A DNA stretch of 64,000 bases, taken from Streptomyces typhae. GTDB lineage: Bacteria > Actinomycetota > Actinomycetes > Streptomycetales > Streptomycetaceae. The position numbers were made by a program, and so were the translations under genes. Positions 47,205-55,879 of this stretch are shown here, piece by piece (positions within the stretch are counted from its first letter, which is position 1; every line of letters begins with the position of its first letter). The notes under the pieces were generated by a model that saw only the letters and a list, made by a program, of their open reading frames with translations, did not search any database and had not been told where the DNA came from. Where the stretch lies: positions 124,001-188,000 of the forward strand of contig NZ_WPNZ01000019.1 in the NCBI RefSeq assembly GCF_009755605.1, in the 5' to 3' direction.

Positions 47205-48343
47205 GGGTTCTCCGGGGATCGGTCACCGGCGGCGCGAACGGTCAGGGAGCGCCAGCCGGGCAGGGCCGCGGCCCGGTCGACGCGGGCGTGGACGACGGCG
47301 GGGCGACGGAGGGCGAGCGCGGCGAGGGTGTCATCGAGCTGGGTGCGGGCAAGCCGCGCCCCGGGGCACGCGTGGGCGCCCGCGCCGAACACGAGCTGAG
47401 CCATGGCGGACGGCGCCGGGTGACGGGGATCGGGTAGTCGGTCGTGGGCCCGCACGGCGTGCCGGGCCACCAGGAGCAGGCGGTCCCCGGCCCGCACCGG
47501 GCAGCCGTCCAGCTCCCCGTCGGCCGCGGCCTCGCGGGGCAGCAAGGGGGAGGGAGCGGTCACCCGCAGCAGTTCGTCCACCAGGGCGGGGCGCAGCCGG
47601 TGGTCGGCGGCCTCGTCCCAGAGTCCTGCGTCGGCGCACCAGGCGGCGGCGCGCGGGAGCGCCGCGACGGTGGTGTTGACGGCGGCGACCGCCAGGACGG
47701 CTCGCAGGCCCGGCTCGGCCGTTCCCTCGGCCGCCGGAGCGAGCAACGTCTCCAGTCGGGCGGTCGCCGCGGCTGCGGTACGAGCGGTGCCCGGAGGCCG
47801 GGGGCCGGGCAGGTGGTCGCGTACGGCGGCGGCTGCCGCCGCGAGGGCCGCCGAGGCGATGGCCTGCGGGTCCCCGGTTGTGCCCAGCAGGGCGCGGACG
47901 GTGGCCCCGGCCAGTTCACGGGCCAGCGGTACGAGGTCGACGGCCTGGCCCGTGCCGAGCGGGGAGAGCCGGTGCTCCAGGACGGCCAGCCATGCCGGGC
48001 GCAGTCGCTCCACGCCTGCCGTGCCGAGATCGGCGGCGACGGCGCGGCGGGTGGTGCGGTGGCCGGTGCCCTCCTGGTCGAACAGAGCGCCGCCGGAGGA
48101 CAGTTCCCGGGCGGCGCCGCCGGTGGTGCCGGTGGCGGTGCGGTCGAGCGGGATGCGGGTGAGGGCCTGCCGGTAGGGCTCGGTGCCGTGTACCAGCACC
48201 GTGCCGCCGACACGGGTGACCGGGCGTCGGCGGGTGGCGGCGAGGAGGGCGGACAGGAGGGGGTGGGAGCGGGTGTAGACCCGCTGGTCGCGGCGCCGGG
48301 CGGCACGGAGGGCGGACGAGGTGGCGGTGGGAAGGGTGGTCAT
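47201..48343 (-). CDS. Cytochrome P450
   Basis: A 380-residue P450, on the short side for the family. The heme-Cys loop is VFGAGAHACPGARLAR. The K-helix ExxR is ELLR (VDELLRVTAP). The I-helix region reads AVAAVNTTVAALP and lacks the usual acid-Thr pair, which may indicate altered oxygen activation. It overlaps both neighbours by 4 nt. It likely oxidises the lipid or polyketide backbone made by the flanking enzymes. Confidence 0.92.
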   Translation of the reverse strand: MTTLPTATSSALRAARRRDQRVYTRSHPLLSALLAATRRRPVTRVGGTVLVHGTEPYRQALTRIPLDRTATGTTGGAARELSSGGALFDQEGTGHRTTRRAVAADLGTAGVERLRPAWLAVLEHRLSPLGTGQAVDLVPLARELAGATVRALLGTTGDPQAIASAALAAAAAAVRDHLPGPRPPGTARTAAAATARLETLLAPAAEGTAEPGLRAVLAVAAVNTTVAALPRAAAWCADAGLWDEAADHRLRPALVDELLRVTAPSPLLPREAAADGELDGCPVRAGDRLLLVARHAVRAHDRLPDPRHPAPSAMAQLVFGAGAHACPGARLARTQLDDTLAALALRRPAVVHARVDRAAALPGWRSLTVRAAGDRSPENP

Positions 48344-49116
48344 CTGATGTGTACCTGCTTCGGGTCGGCGGGGCGGTAGCGGCGGTCCCAGCACCACAGC
48401 AGGGTCCGGCGGGCGCCCCAGGCCCGCAGGCGGCGCAGGCTGGTGTGCACCACCATCCGCTCGGCCCGAGCGACGCGGTCGCTGTGCAGGCGTGCCCGGT
48501 TGAGCAGGACGACGTCTTCGGCCGGTCCTTCCAGCGGGATGCGGGGCGTGCCCCCGCAGCGCAGGTAGAGCGCGGCCGTGATGGCGAGGTTGTGGCCGTG
48601 GCACAGCACGTAGGGAGCGCGGTAGCGCGGGTGCCGGTGCCGGGTGCGGCAGCGCCCGTACAGCGCGGCGGCCCGGACGACCGCGGGCAGCACGTACCGC
48701 TCGGCGGGAGAGGGCCGCTCGTCCCCGCGCGGAAGGCTGCGGCCGCAGGCCATCTCCGTGCCGCTCGCGAACTCCCGGCGCGCGGCGTCGACCCAGTCGG
48801 CGGCGGGCAGGCAGTCGGCGTCCGTACGTACGAGGAGTGCGGCGCCGTGCGCGACGGCGTACCGGCATCCGGTGTCGACGGCGGCACCGGTGCCCCGCTC
48901 CTCCTCGTGGACCAGGTGCACGGGAAAAGGTGCTACGGCGGCGAAGCGGCGTACCACGGCGGCGGTCGAGTCGGTGGAGGCGTTGTCCACGACGACGAGG
49001 GCGAAATCGGTGTCGGTCTGGGAGGCGAGAGCGGCGAGCGTGGCCCCGATACCGGCTTCCTCGTTGTAGGCGGGCACCACAACCCACATCGGGGCAGCCG
49101 CGGGAGGTGCGGTCAT
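48340..49116 (-). CDS. Family 2 glycosyltransferase (copy 2)
   Basis: A 258-residue GT-A glycosyltransferase with WVVVPAYNEEAGIGATL, ALVVVDNASTDST and the DxD-type RTDADCLPAADWV. No transmembrane helices are evident. It is clearly a paralogue of the GT at 50591-51331 (same motifs and length), the two flanking the adenylating enzyme. Overlaps of 4 nt on both sides show tight coupling. The sugar donor and acceptor are unknown. Confidence 0.9.
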   Translation of the reverse strand: MTAPPAAAPMWVVVPAYNEEAGIGATLAALASQTDTDFALVVVDNASTDSTAAVVRRFAAVAPFPVHLVHEEERGTGAAVDTGCRYAVAHGAALLVRTDADCLPAADWVDAARREFASGTEMACGRSLPRGDERPSPAERYVLPAVVRAAALYGRCRTRHRHPRYRAPYVLCHGHNLAITAALYLRCGGTPRIPLEGPAEDVVLLNRARLHSDRVARAERMVVHTSLRRLRAWGARRTLLWCWDRRYRPADPKQVHIR

Positions 49117-50591
49117 CCCTGTCTCCGCGCGGCGAGGCAGCGCGCGGCCAGGCGCGCGGTGGCGGCGCGGTCGGGCTTCAGGGAGCGGCCGGACAGCGGG
49201 ATGTCGGCGAGCAGCACCGCGTCCGGCCGTGCGGTGCCCATGCGCTGAAGCGGTCCGCTCAAGGCTGCCCGCAGCGTCGCACGGTCGGCCTCGGGGGCAG
49301 GCTGGACGACGGCGACGAGGCGCTCGTCGCCGTCCTGGGCGGGTACGCCCACGAGCAGGGCCAGTTCGACGCCCGGCACGTGCAGTCCCGGCTCGTACAG
49401 ACCGGGGTAGATGTTCTCCGCGTGCCGCAGGACCATGTCCTTGCGGCGGCCCTCGAGGACGATTCTGCCGCGGTCGAGACGTGCCTGGTCGCCGGTGGCG
49501 ACCCACGGGTCCGGGTCCTGGCCCAGGTAGCGGTCGCGGGCGGCGGGGCCGGAGAGCAGCAGCTCGCCGGAGGCGTCGGTCTTGGCCGCCACCGCGGGAA
49601 GGGGCGCGCCGACCAGGTCGCCCTCGCCGGTGAAGGCGGCTTTGTCGGCCTGCTCCACGGCCGCGGCGGGGAACAGCTCGGTCAGCGCGTACACGCCCCA
49701 GGCCTCGTGTGCGCCCGCGCGTTTGACGCGGGTGAGCAGGTCGGCGCTCGCCGGGGCCGATCCGGTCCAGACCCGGCCGGTGAACCGGCCGCCGGCCGCC
49801 AGCAGCCGCCTGATCAGCGGCGGCGTCAGATAGGTGGCCTGCGGGGCGAGCCGGTGCAGCTGGCGGCGCAGGACGGGCGCGGAGCGGGCGGGGAGCGCGA
49901 CCGGTGCTCCGCTCGCGAGGGAGGGAAGCAGGACGAAGAAGGTGCCGCCGAGTACGGGCTCCCCGGCCCGGGGCCGTACCAGCTCGGCCACCGTGGCCAT
50001 CCCGGCGGCGAGCGAGGAGCGGGTGTGGACCACCGCGCGGGGTTGTGCGGTGGTTCCCGAAGTGAAGACGATGACGGCGTCCCCGTCCTCGTCCACCGGG
50101 GGCTGCAGCGGCGCCCTGCGCACACCGGTGTCCAGGGCGGGGGCGCAGCCCGGCAGCCGCGGCCCGATCGTGGCCACCGGACCCAGCGCTGCGAGGTCCG
50201 GGAGGGCCAGTCGGGCCCGGCGGGCGAGCGGGCGGGCCCAGCCGGCGGCGGCCTGGGCGGTGGCGTCGGCCAGGACGAGGTCGGGGCGGGCCAGTGCGAG
50301 CCGGGCGCGCAGCACATCGGGCCCGGCACCGGGATCGAGCACCGCCGCCCGGGCACCGAGCCGGTGCAGCGCGAGCAGCACGGCCAGCGCCCGGGGCCCG
50401 GGACGCACGGCGACGCCGACGGTGCTGCCGCCCGCGACGCCTCGCGCGTGCAGGGCGGTGGCGCAGGACTCGGCGAGGTCGGCGAGGTCCCCGAAGGTGG
50501 CTGTGGTGCGTACGGCGCCGGTCCGGGTGGTGCCGAGGACGGCGGGCCGATCGGGACGGCGGCGCAGGGTGTGCGCGAGGACGTCGAGCAT
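49113..50591 (-). CDS. ANL-superfamily adenylating enzyme (OleC-like?)
   Basis: A 492-residue AMP-forming enzyme. A3 is VFTSGTTAQPRAVVH, with Arg replacing the usual Lys; A5 is WGVYALTELFP; A7/A8 are VATGDQARLDRG and LEGRRKDMVLRHAENIYP; a Lys is present in GRSLKPDRAA. In the Ole pathway the related OleC uses ATP to close the beta-lactone; alternatively it activates a fatty acid for the OleA-like enzyme. It starts 1 nt inside the previous gene's stop (TGATG) and overlaps the next by 4 nt. Confidence 0.83.
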   Translation of the reverse strand: MLDVLAHTLRRRPDRPAVLGTTRTGAVRTTATFGDLADLAESCATALHARGVAGGSTVGVAVRPGPRALAVLLALHRLGARAAVLDPGAGPDVLRARLALARPDLVLADATAQAAAGWARPLARRARLALPDLAALGPVATIGPRLPGCAPALDTGVRRAPLQPPVDEDGDAVIVFTSGTTAQPRAVVHTRSSLAAGMATVAELVRPRAGEPVLGGTFFVLLPSLASGAPVALPARSAPVLRRQLHRLAPQATYLTPPLIRRLLAAGGRFTGRVWTGSAPASADLLTRVKRAGAHEAWGVYALTELFPAAAVEQADKAAFTGEGDLVGAPLPAVAAKTDASGELLLSGPAARDRYLGQDPDPWVATGDQARLDRGRIVLEGRRKDMVLRHAENIYPGLYEPGLHVPGVELALLVGVPAQDGDERLVAVVQPAPEADRATLRAALSGPLQRMGTARPDAVLLADIPLSGRSLKPDRAATARLAARCLAARRQG

Positions 50592-51331
50592 CAGCGCGGA
50601 TCCTCCCCGTGCCGGCCGGGACCCTTGTCGAGGTACCAGCGGGCGGTGCCGACAAGGCCGTAGGCGCGCAGCCGGCGGGTGGAGTTCTCCACGACCATGC
50701 TCCGGGCGTGGACGATGGCGCGGGTGTGGCGGCGTACCCGGTTGAGGAAGAGCCGGTCGGTGGGCGAAGGGCGGCGCGGCATGCCGCCGACGGCTTCGTA
50801 CAGGGCGGCGGTGACGGCCATGTTGTTGCCGGCGTGCATCCGGTAGGGGGCGAGGTAGCCGTGGCGACGGTGATGGGCGGGGCGTACGCGGCCGAAGCAA
50901 GCGGCGATACGGACCAGTGCGCGGAAGGCGGCCCGCCCCAGGGGCCCGTGTTCGTCGCGGCGGGCGTCGACGCGCCCGCACACCAGATCGGCGCCGCGCG
51001 CCAGGGCCGCACGGGCACCTGCGGTCCAGCCGGGGTGCGGCAGGCAGTCGGCGTCGGTGCGGGCCAGCAGTGCCGCGCCGCGCTCGATCGCGTAGCGGAA
51101 GCCGGTGTCGACGGCGCAGCCGACGCCCTTCTCCGGTTCGCGCAGGACGTGGACGGGGAAGGGGGCCCAGCGGGCGAACTCGTAGGCGACCGCGGCGGTG
51201 TTGTCGGTCGAGGCGTTGTCCACGACGACGAGGGCGAAGTCGCGGTCGAGTTGGTTCGCGAGCGCGTCCAGCGTGCCGCCGATGCGTGCGGCCTCCTGGT
51301 GCGCGGGCACGACCACCCACAGCGTGCTCAT
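50591..51331 (-). CDS. Family 2 glycosyltransferase (copy 1)
   Basis: A 246-residue GT-A enzyme with LWVVVPAHQEAARIGGTLDAL, ALVVVDNASTDNT and ARTDADCLPHPGW. Paralogous to the enzyme at 48340-49116. It ends in a basic, Gly/Pro-rich tail with no membrane segment. It overlaps the OleA-like gene by 4 nt. Its sequence supports transfer from a nucleotide-sugar with a bound metal; the acceptor may be the hydroxyl introduced by the P450 or SDR. Confidence 0.9.
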   Translation of the reverse strand: MSTLWVVVPAHQEAARIGGTLDALANQLDRDFALVVVDNASTDNTAAVAYEFARWAPFPVHVLREPEKGVGCAVDTGFRYAIERGAALLARTDADCLPHPGWTAGARAALARGADLVCGRVDARRDEHGPLGRAAFRALVRIAACFGRVRPAHHRRHGYLAPYRMHAGNNMAVTAALYEAVGGMPRRPSPTDRLFLNRVRRHTRAIVHARSMVVENSTRRLRAYGLVGTARWYLDKGPGRHGEDPR

Positions 51332-52359
51332 GCCTTCTCCCAGACCATCGTCATGATGCTCACGCCGCCGCCCAGACCGACGAACAGGACCCTCTCACCC
51401 GGGCGCAGACCCTGGTGGACACGGTCGAGCTGCACGCCGAGCGTGGCGCTCGCCATGTTGCCCAGCTCGGGGACCGTGACGACGAGGCGCTCCCGGGGGA
51501 CTCCGGTCAGTTCCACGAACCGCTCCAGATACGGCACGGTGACCTGGTGCACCAGGACATGGCGGAAGTCCTCCCACGCGAAACCCGTACGGTGCCGCAT
51601 CCGGTCGAGCACCGAGGTGCCGACCTTCTCGAACACCTCGCGCAGTTCGCTGCCGTCGCCGCGGAAGTACGTGTGCTCGTCGCCGCGGGGGTGACGCGAG
51701 CCGCCCCCGAAGATGCCACCGACCGACCAGTGCTCGGAGTGCGTCTCGGTGTCCACATCGAGGATGCCGCCCCGATCCACTGCCTCCAGGACCACCGCGG
51801 CCCCGGCGTCCCCGAAGGTGTAGCCCGCGAACGCGTCGCGCAGGTGCCCGGGGCCGGGCGGGTCGTGGCGGACCGCGCGGCTCGGCGTCTCGCCCGTGAC
51901 GACCAGGGCGCGGTGTGCGCGGCCGGCGAGGATCATCGCCCGTGCCGTGTCGATGCCGTTGACGAAGCTGTTGCACGCGTTGGTCACGTCCAACGCGTGT
52001 GCCCGGCAGCCGAGTTCATGCTGCACGATGTGCGCGGTCGCCGGTTCGGCGACGTCCCGCGTGGCCGAGGCGAACACCAGCAGATCCACGTCGTAGGGGG
52101 CGAGCCCGGCCCGCTCCAGAGCCACGCGCCCCGCCCGCGCCGCGAGCGTCGAGGCGTACTCCCCGTCTGCGGCCACCCGGCGCGAGGCGATACCGGTGAC
52201 CCGCTCGAGCATGCGCGCGGGCAAGGGCAGCCCGGAGGCCGCGGATATCCGCTCCTGCAACTGCCGCGAGGTCACTTCGCGTGCCGGCAGGCAGGAGGCC
52301 ACCGCGGTGATGCCCACCCGGCGGCACACCGGTTCGGAAACAGCATGGTCTCTATGCAT
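51328..52359 (-). CDS. KAS III/OleA-like condensing enzyme
   Basis: A 343-residue thiolase-superfamily enzyme with the triad Cys129 (DVTNACNSFVNG), His271 (LVHQVTVPY) and Asn301 (ELGNMASATLG). The TNAC..F.NG context and ALVVTGE segment are closer to OleA than to FabH. OleA-type enzymes do a head-to-head (non-decarboxylative) Claisen condensation of two acyl-CoAs to a beta-keto acid. It is the first gene of the leftward operon. Start: ATG 52359, giving the family-typical N-terminus GITAVASCLP; the open frame extends upstream to 52428 but with no homology. Confidence 0.87.
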   Translation of the reverse strand: MHRDHAVSEPVCRRVGITAVASCLPAREVTSRQLQERISAASGLPLPARMLERVTGIASRRVAADGEYASTLAARAGRVALERAGLAPYDVDLLVFASATRDVAEPATAHIVQHELGCRAHALDVTNACNSFVNGIDTARAMILAGRAHRALVVTGETPSRAVRHDPPGPGHLRDAFAGYTFGDAGAAVVLEAVDRGGILDVDTETHSEHWSVGGIFGGGSRHPRGDEHTYFRGDGSELREVFEKVGTSVLDRMRHRTGFAWEDFRHVLVHQVTVPYLERFVELTGVPRERLVVTVPELGNMASATLGVQLDRVHQGLRPGERVLFVGLGGGVSIMTMVWEKA

Positions 52360-52583
52360 GGGCCGGACGCTACGAGGGATTCGGGACAGCCTGCCTGAGC
52401 ACAGATACTCAACTGCTCTAGGTGTCACGCGTCCGGTATGCTCGATATGTCCGGTGTCTGGTGTCCTACAGGACGCATAGTGGACGGCGCGCGGTCCGGC
52501 CGAACTGGACCATCTCCTGACAGAGTTCGCGCCGCGTCTGCTTGAATGCGGGCCATCCTCAAGTCCGTTACCGGGAGACCCGT

Positions 52584-52985
52584 ATGCGTCGAACGCTCGC
52601 CGTGACCGCCCTCGCTGTGGGACTGCTGCTCGTCGGGTGTTCGGAGGACTCCTCGGAGCCGATCACCGGTGAGTGGTCCGCGGACGGCCCGCAGCCTTCG
52701 GGGTACTCCGACTTCGCCGACGGGGCGATGATCCGCGTCGACAAGAACGGCACGGCCGTCCTGGGCACCTCACCGGCGAGGCTGTGCGGAGACGCGAAGG
52801 TGACGACCACGGAGGAGGGCGAAAGACCCGAGTACCGCATCGCTTTCGACTCCGCGTGCTTCTCGGTGAGCGTTCCCACGAGCCTGGAGGCCGTGGTCGA
52901 CGGCGACACCTTGGAAGCCACACCCACGGGCGCACAGGGGGCCGAGCCTTTCCGCTTCCGGCGAGTCGGGGAGGGTGAGGGGTAG
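52584..52985 (+). CDS. Small lipoprotein
   Basis: A 133-residue protein with a lipoprotein signal (RRTLAVTALAVGLLLVGC; lipobox LVGC, Cys at about residue 18) and a compact mature domain of about 110 residues with two further cysteines (ARLCGD, DSACFS). Start: ATG 52584 after GGGAGA; the frame is open upstream to 52542 without a site. The function is unknown; such proteins are common at the Streptomyces surface. Divergent from locus 3. Confidence 0.85.
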   Translation: MRRTLAVTALAVGLLLVGCSEDSSEPITGEWSADGPQPSGYSDFADGAMIRVDKNGTAVLGTSPARLCGDAKVTTTEEGERPEYRIAFDSACFSVSVPTSLEAVVDGDTLEATPTGAQGAEPFRFRRVGEGEG

Positions 52986-53100
52986 CGATCACTGTGGTGG
53001 GGCGGAAAGGGCCTCCCGGACGAGGCCCGCTGCCGCCAACTCCGGGATCCGCTGGTTCGCGAGGGTGCCGCGCAGCAGCCGACCGGCGCAGGGGCTGTGT

Positions 53101-53130
53101 CTGGGCGCGGCCACCAGGGGCCGCGCCCAG
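53101..53130. terminator. Bidirectional terminator hairpin
   Basis: A perfect 12-bp stem, CTGGGCGCGGCC (53101-53112) and GGCCGCGCCCAG (53119-53130), with a 6-base loop, between the convergent lipoprotein gene (ends 52985) and beta-propeller gene (ends 53154). Confidence 0.87.
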
Positions 53131-53153
53131 CAGGGTCGTCGGCAGGCGCAGGA

Positions 53154-54272
53154 TCAACGGCGCTTCCACAGGTAGACGTCGGCTGTGCCGTTCGTGTCAC
53201 CGGGGACGACGTCCGCGTCCGGGCTGTCGAACACGATGCGGCCCCGGTCGGCGACGGCGCCGGGGACGGCGCGGGCGTGGCGCTGGACGACGGTCTCCTT
53301 GCCGCTCGGCAGATGGCGCAGGCGCAGCTCGCAGTGGGGCTCGGCATCGCCGCTCCGGTACAGCAGATGACGGCCGTCAGGGCTGAGGGCGTCGGCCCGC
53401 GCGCCCGCGAACCGGGTGGTCACGCCGGTCCGTATGTCGCGGACGTAGGCGCCGTCCACGGTGTTGACGGCGATGACGCGGCCGTTGCCGCTGAGTTCGA
53501 CGAGCCGGCTCGACCCGCCGTTGTCGATCTGTGTGCGGGTGTCCTTCGCGCGGTCCGCGAGCCAGATCGCCTGGGTGCGGGCGTTGCGGTAGGCGACGTA
53601 GCGGCCGTCGGCACTGAGGGACGGTTGGTTGAGGTCGGGGCCGGCGTCGGGCCCCGGGCTCTCGGCGATGACCTCGTAGGTGTCGGTGACGCGGTCGTAC
53701 ACCTCGACGCGGTCCGGGATGGAGGGGTGCGAGCCGTGCTGGGTGAAGGCGACGTAACGGCCGTCGGCGCTCAGCGACGAGTCGCCGGACGCGGCCTTGA
53801 ACGGGGAGTCGGTGATGAGCTTCGTCCGGCCCGTCTCCCGGTCGAGGAGCTTGACGTTGGGCAGGCGGGGGCCGAAGGCCTGATGGGTGACGTAGCGGCC
53901 GTCGTCGCTGACGGACGGGTCGCTCAGGGCGCCGTGGATCCGCTCGACCTCGCCCGTCGCGTTGTCGCGCAGGTAGACGGTGCCGGGCGGGTGCGGGGGC
54001 GGGTCCTGGGTGAGGTTGAGGGCGAGGCTGTAGAACGCGGTGTAGGCGCCGTTGCGGGAGAGGACCGCCCGTTCGGACCTGTCGTTCGCCTGGGTGCCGT
54101 CGGTGGCCACGGAGACGCGGTCCACCTGGTGCGCGGCGGGCGCCGTGCCCGCGTGGGCGGCGGTCGGGCCGCCCGCGGTGACCACGGCGGTGAGCGCCGC
54201 CGTGAGGGCGGCCCTGGAGATCCTCGACCGGGGTCCGGTGCCGGTCGTCCGCTGCTGTCTGCTGTCGGCCAT
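53154..54272 (-). CDS. Exported TolB/WD40-like beta-propeller protein (copy B)
   Basis: A 372-residue protein with a signal peptide (RAALTAALTAVVTAGGPTAAHA) and about five to six PD40/TolB-type blades carrying SDDGRYV, LSADGRYVAF, LSGNGRVIA and LSPDGRHLLY. It ends with VPGDTNGTADVYLWKRR, the same VPGDTN-type motif as the next gene. It is a tandem paralogue of 54283-55548 and lies 10 bases after it, so the two are co-transcribed. A surface binding or structural function is likely; no enzymatic residues are recognised. Confidence 0.87.
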   Translation of the reverse strand: MADSRQQRTTGTGPRSRISRAALTAALTAVVTAGGPTAAHAGTAPAAHQVDRVSVATDGTQANDRSERAVLSRNGAYTAFYSLALNLTQDPPPHPPGTVYLRDNATGEVERIHGALSDPSVSDDGRYVTHQAFGPRLPNVKLLDRETGRTKLITDSPFKAASGDSSLSADGRYVAFTQHGSHPSIPDRVEVYDRVTDTYEVIAESPGPDAGPDLNQPSLSADGRYVAYRNARTQAIWLADRAKDTRTQIDNGGSSRLVELSGNGRVIAVNTVDGAYVRDIRTGVTTRFAGARADALSPDGRHLLYRSGDAEPHCELRLRHLPSGKETVVQRHARAVPGAVADRGRIVFDSPDADVVPGDTNGTADVYLWKRR

Positions 54273-54282
54273 GGGGTGCCCC

Positions 54283-55548
54283 CTACCGAACCGTGTGTAC
54301 GAGGACGTCCCGCTGATGGTTCGCGTCGTCCGGGACGAAGGAGTCGTCGCCGACGAAGACGACCTTCTGCGCGCGGGCGTCCATCCGTGCCTGTGCGGCT
54401 GAGGCGGGCTTCCCGTCCTTGTCGGGCGAGACCAGGACGTCCACGCCGGACCGCACGTCACGAAGGTACAGGGCGTACACGTCGCGGTGGGCGTAAGTCT
54501 GGACCAGCAGCTTCGAGCCGTCGCCGGAGAGGGCGCGTGCGTAGAGGATGTGATCGGGTCCGGGTGGGATCTCGTCGATGCGGGTGAGCTTCCCGGTGCG
54601 CAGGTCGCGTACGAACGGGTCGGCGGTGTCCTCCGGGTCCTCGCCGGGCACCATGTTGGAGGCCTGGGAGTCGAAGGCGATGGTGGAGCCGTCCGTGCTG
54701 AGCAGCGCGTTGAAGGCGGGGCGGTTCGCGGGCCTGCCGTCGTGGGTGGTGTCGGCCTGCGTCGTGCGGCCGGTGACGCGGTCATGGACGTACACGTCGC
54801 TGAAATCGTCCTTGTCGTGCGTGGGATCGAAGCTGTCGAGCTCGTAGGCGACCTTCGTGCCATCGGCGCTCAGCGACGGCTGTGCGAGCCTTGGGAGGGT
54901 GACGCCGGGAGCGTGGGGGAAGCTGACGCGTTCGGTGCGCCGGGCCCGCAGGTCACGCACGTAGGCGGAGACTTGGACGTTGGACTCCTTGTCGTTGGCG
55001 AGGAAGGCGACGGTGCGGCCGTCCGCGGAGAGTACGGGCGTCTCGGCGTTCATGTCCTGCGCGTCGAGCCCCACGTCGGCACGTTCGGTACGGCCGGTCC
55101 TCAGGTCCCGGACGATCACTTGGCTGTTCTTCCTGCCGCGGTACTGCGAGTAGGCGAGATAGCGGCCGTCCGCGCTGAGCGCCCAGTCGGATATCGCGTA
55201 CTCCGGCGCCGGCACGATGCGCTGGGTCGTGCGGTGCCGCAGGTCCCGTACGAAGAGGTCGTGCTTGTCGTTGGTGTCGCCTGGGACGAGGTTGGTGGCG
55301 TCCGACCTGAAGGCGACGACCTCGCCATCGGCACTGACGACGGGAAAGTACGACCTGCCGTTGGCCGGGCTGCCGTCGGCGGCGACACTGACTACTTCAG
55401 TGGACCCGAGGGCCGGGCCCCGGGACCCGTCCGCGGGCGTGGCGACGGCCGCGGGCAGGGCCGCGGCCGTGAGTAAGACGGCGAGGGCACCCCCGCCCAC
55501 CGTCCGGGTGGCTCTGCCCCGTCTCTTCTTCCGCTTGGCTCCAGCCAT
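54283..55548 (-). CDS. Exported TolB/WD40-like beta-propeller protein (copy A)
   Basis: A 421-residue protein. A basic signal peptide (KRKKRRGRATRT then a hydrophobic GGGALAVLLTAAALPAAVA) precedes six or so blades with VSADGEVVAFRSDATNLVPGDTNDKHDLFVRD and ALSADGRYLAYSQ patterns. The D-x-N-x-K-x-D-like loops may bind calcium. One TTA codon is in the signal peptide (55476-55474). It is the first gene of the pair. The function is unknown; the fold is clear. Confidence 0.87.
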   Translation of the reverse strand: MAGAKRKKRRGRATRTVGGGALAVLLTAAALPAAVATPADGSRGPALGSTEVVSVAADGSPANGRSYFPVVSADGEVVAFRSDATNLVPGDTNDKHDLFVRDLRHRTTQRIVPAPEYAISDWALSADGRYLAYSQYRGRKNSQVIVRDLRTGRTERADVGLDAQDMNAETPVLSADGRTVAFLANDKESNVQVSAYVRDLRARRTERVSFPHAPGVTLPRLAQPSLSADGTKVAYELDSFDPTHDKDDFSDVYVHDRVTGRTTQADTTHDGRPANRPAFNALLSTDGSTIAFDSQASNMVPGEDPEDTADPFVRDLRTGKLTRIDEIPPGPDHILYARALSGDGSKLLVQTYAHRDVYALYLRDVRSGVDVLVSPDKDGKPASAAQARMDARAQKVVFVGDDSFVPDDANHQRDVLVHTVR

Positions 55549-55879
55549 GCTCTCTCCTCGGAGGGCGTGCGCCCCGGCCCGGTGCCGGGGCGCACGCGGG
55601 ATGCAAGCGCACCCCGATGCCCGGGTCAATCAGACGGAACGCGTACAACCTGGACGCCGTGCCAAGCGTCCGCAGGTCTTGCGTCCGCAGACCTTTCGTC
55701 CGCAGGCCTTGCGGCTCGCCCACCGCGAGTCCCACGCATACCGTCCGCACCTGGAGATTCCTGCTGTTATCGGATTCCCCGGCGGACACTCCCGGCACGG
55801 CGTACCGTGGTGGCGCCCCCACGAGCAAGGACAGAGCGCCCCACAAGGGGCCTGACCTGGTGATACGAGGAGCTTGGCC
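55549..55879. other. Divergent intergenic region with a 15-bp triple repeat
   Basis: About 330 bases between the beta-propeller gene (leftward) and the SOD-like gene (rightward). Three 15-base units lie at 55666-55680, 55681-55695 and 55696-55710, all containing CGTCCGCAG and ending CTT. The part from 55735 to 55800 is AT-richer and is a promoter candidate. No gene is seen. Confidence 0.55.
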
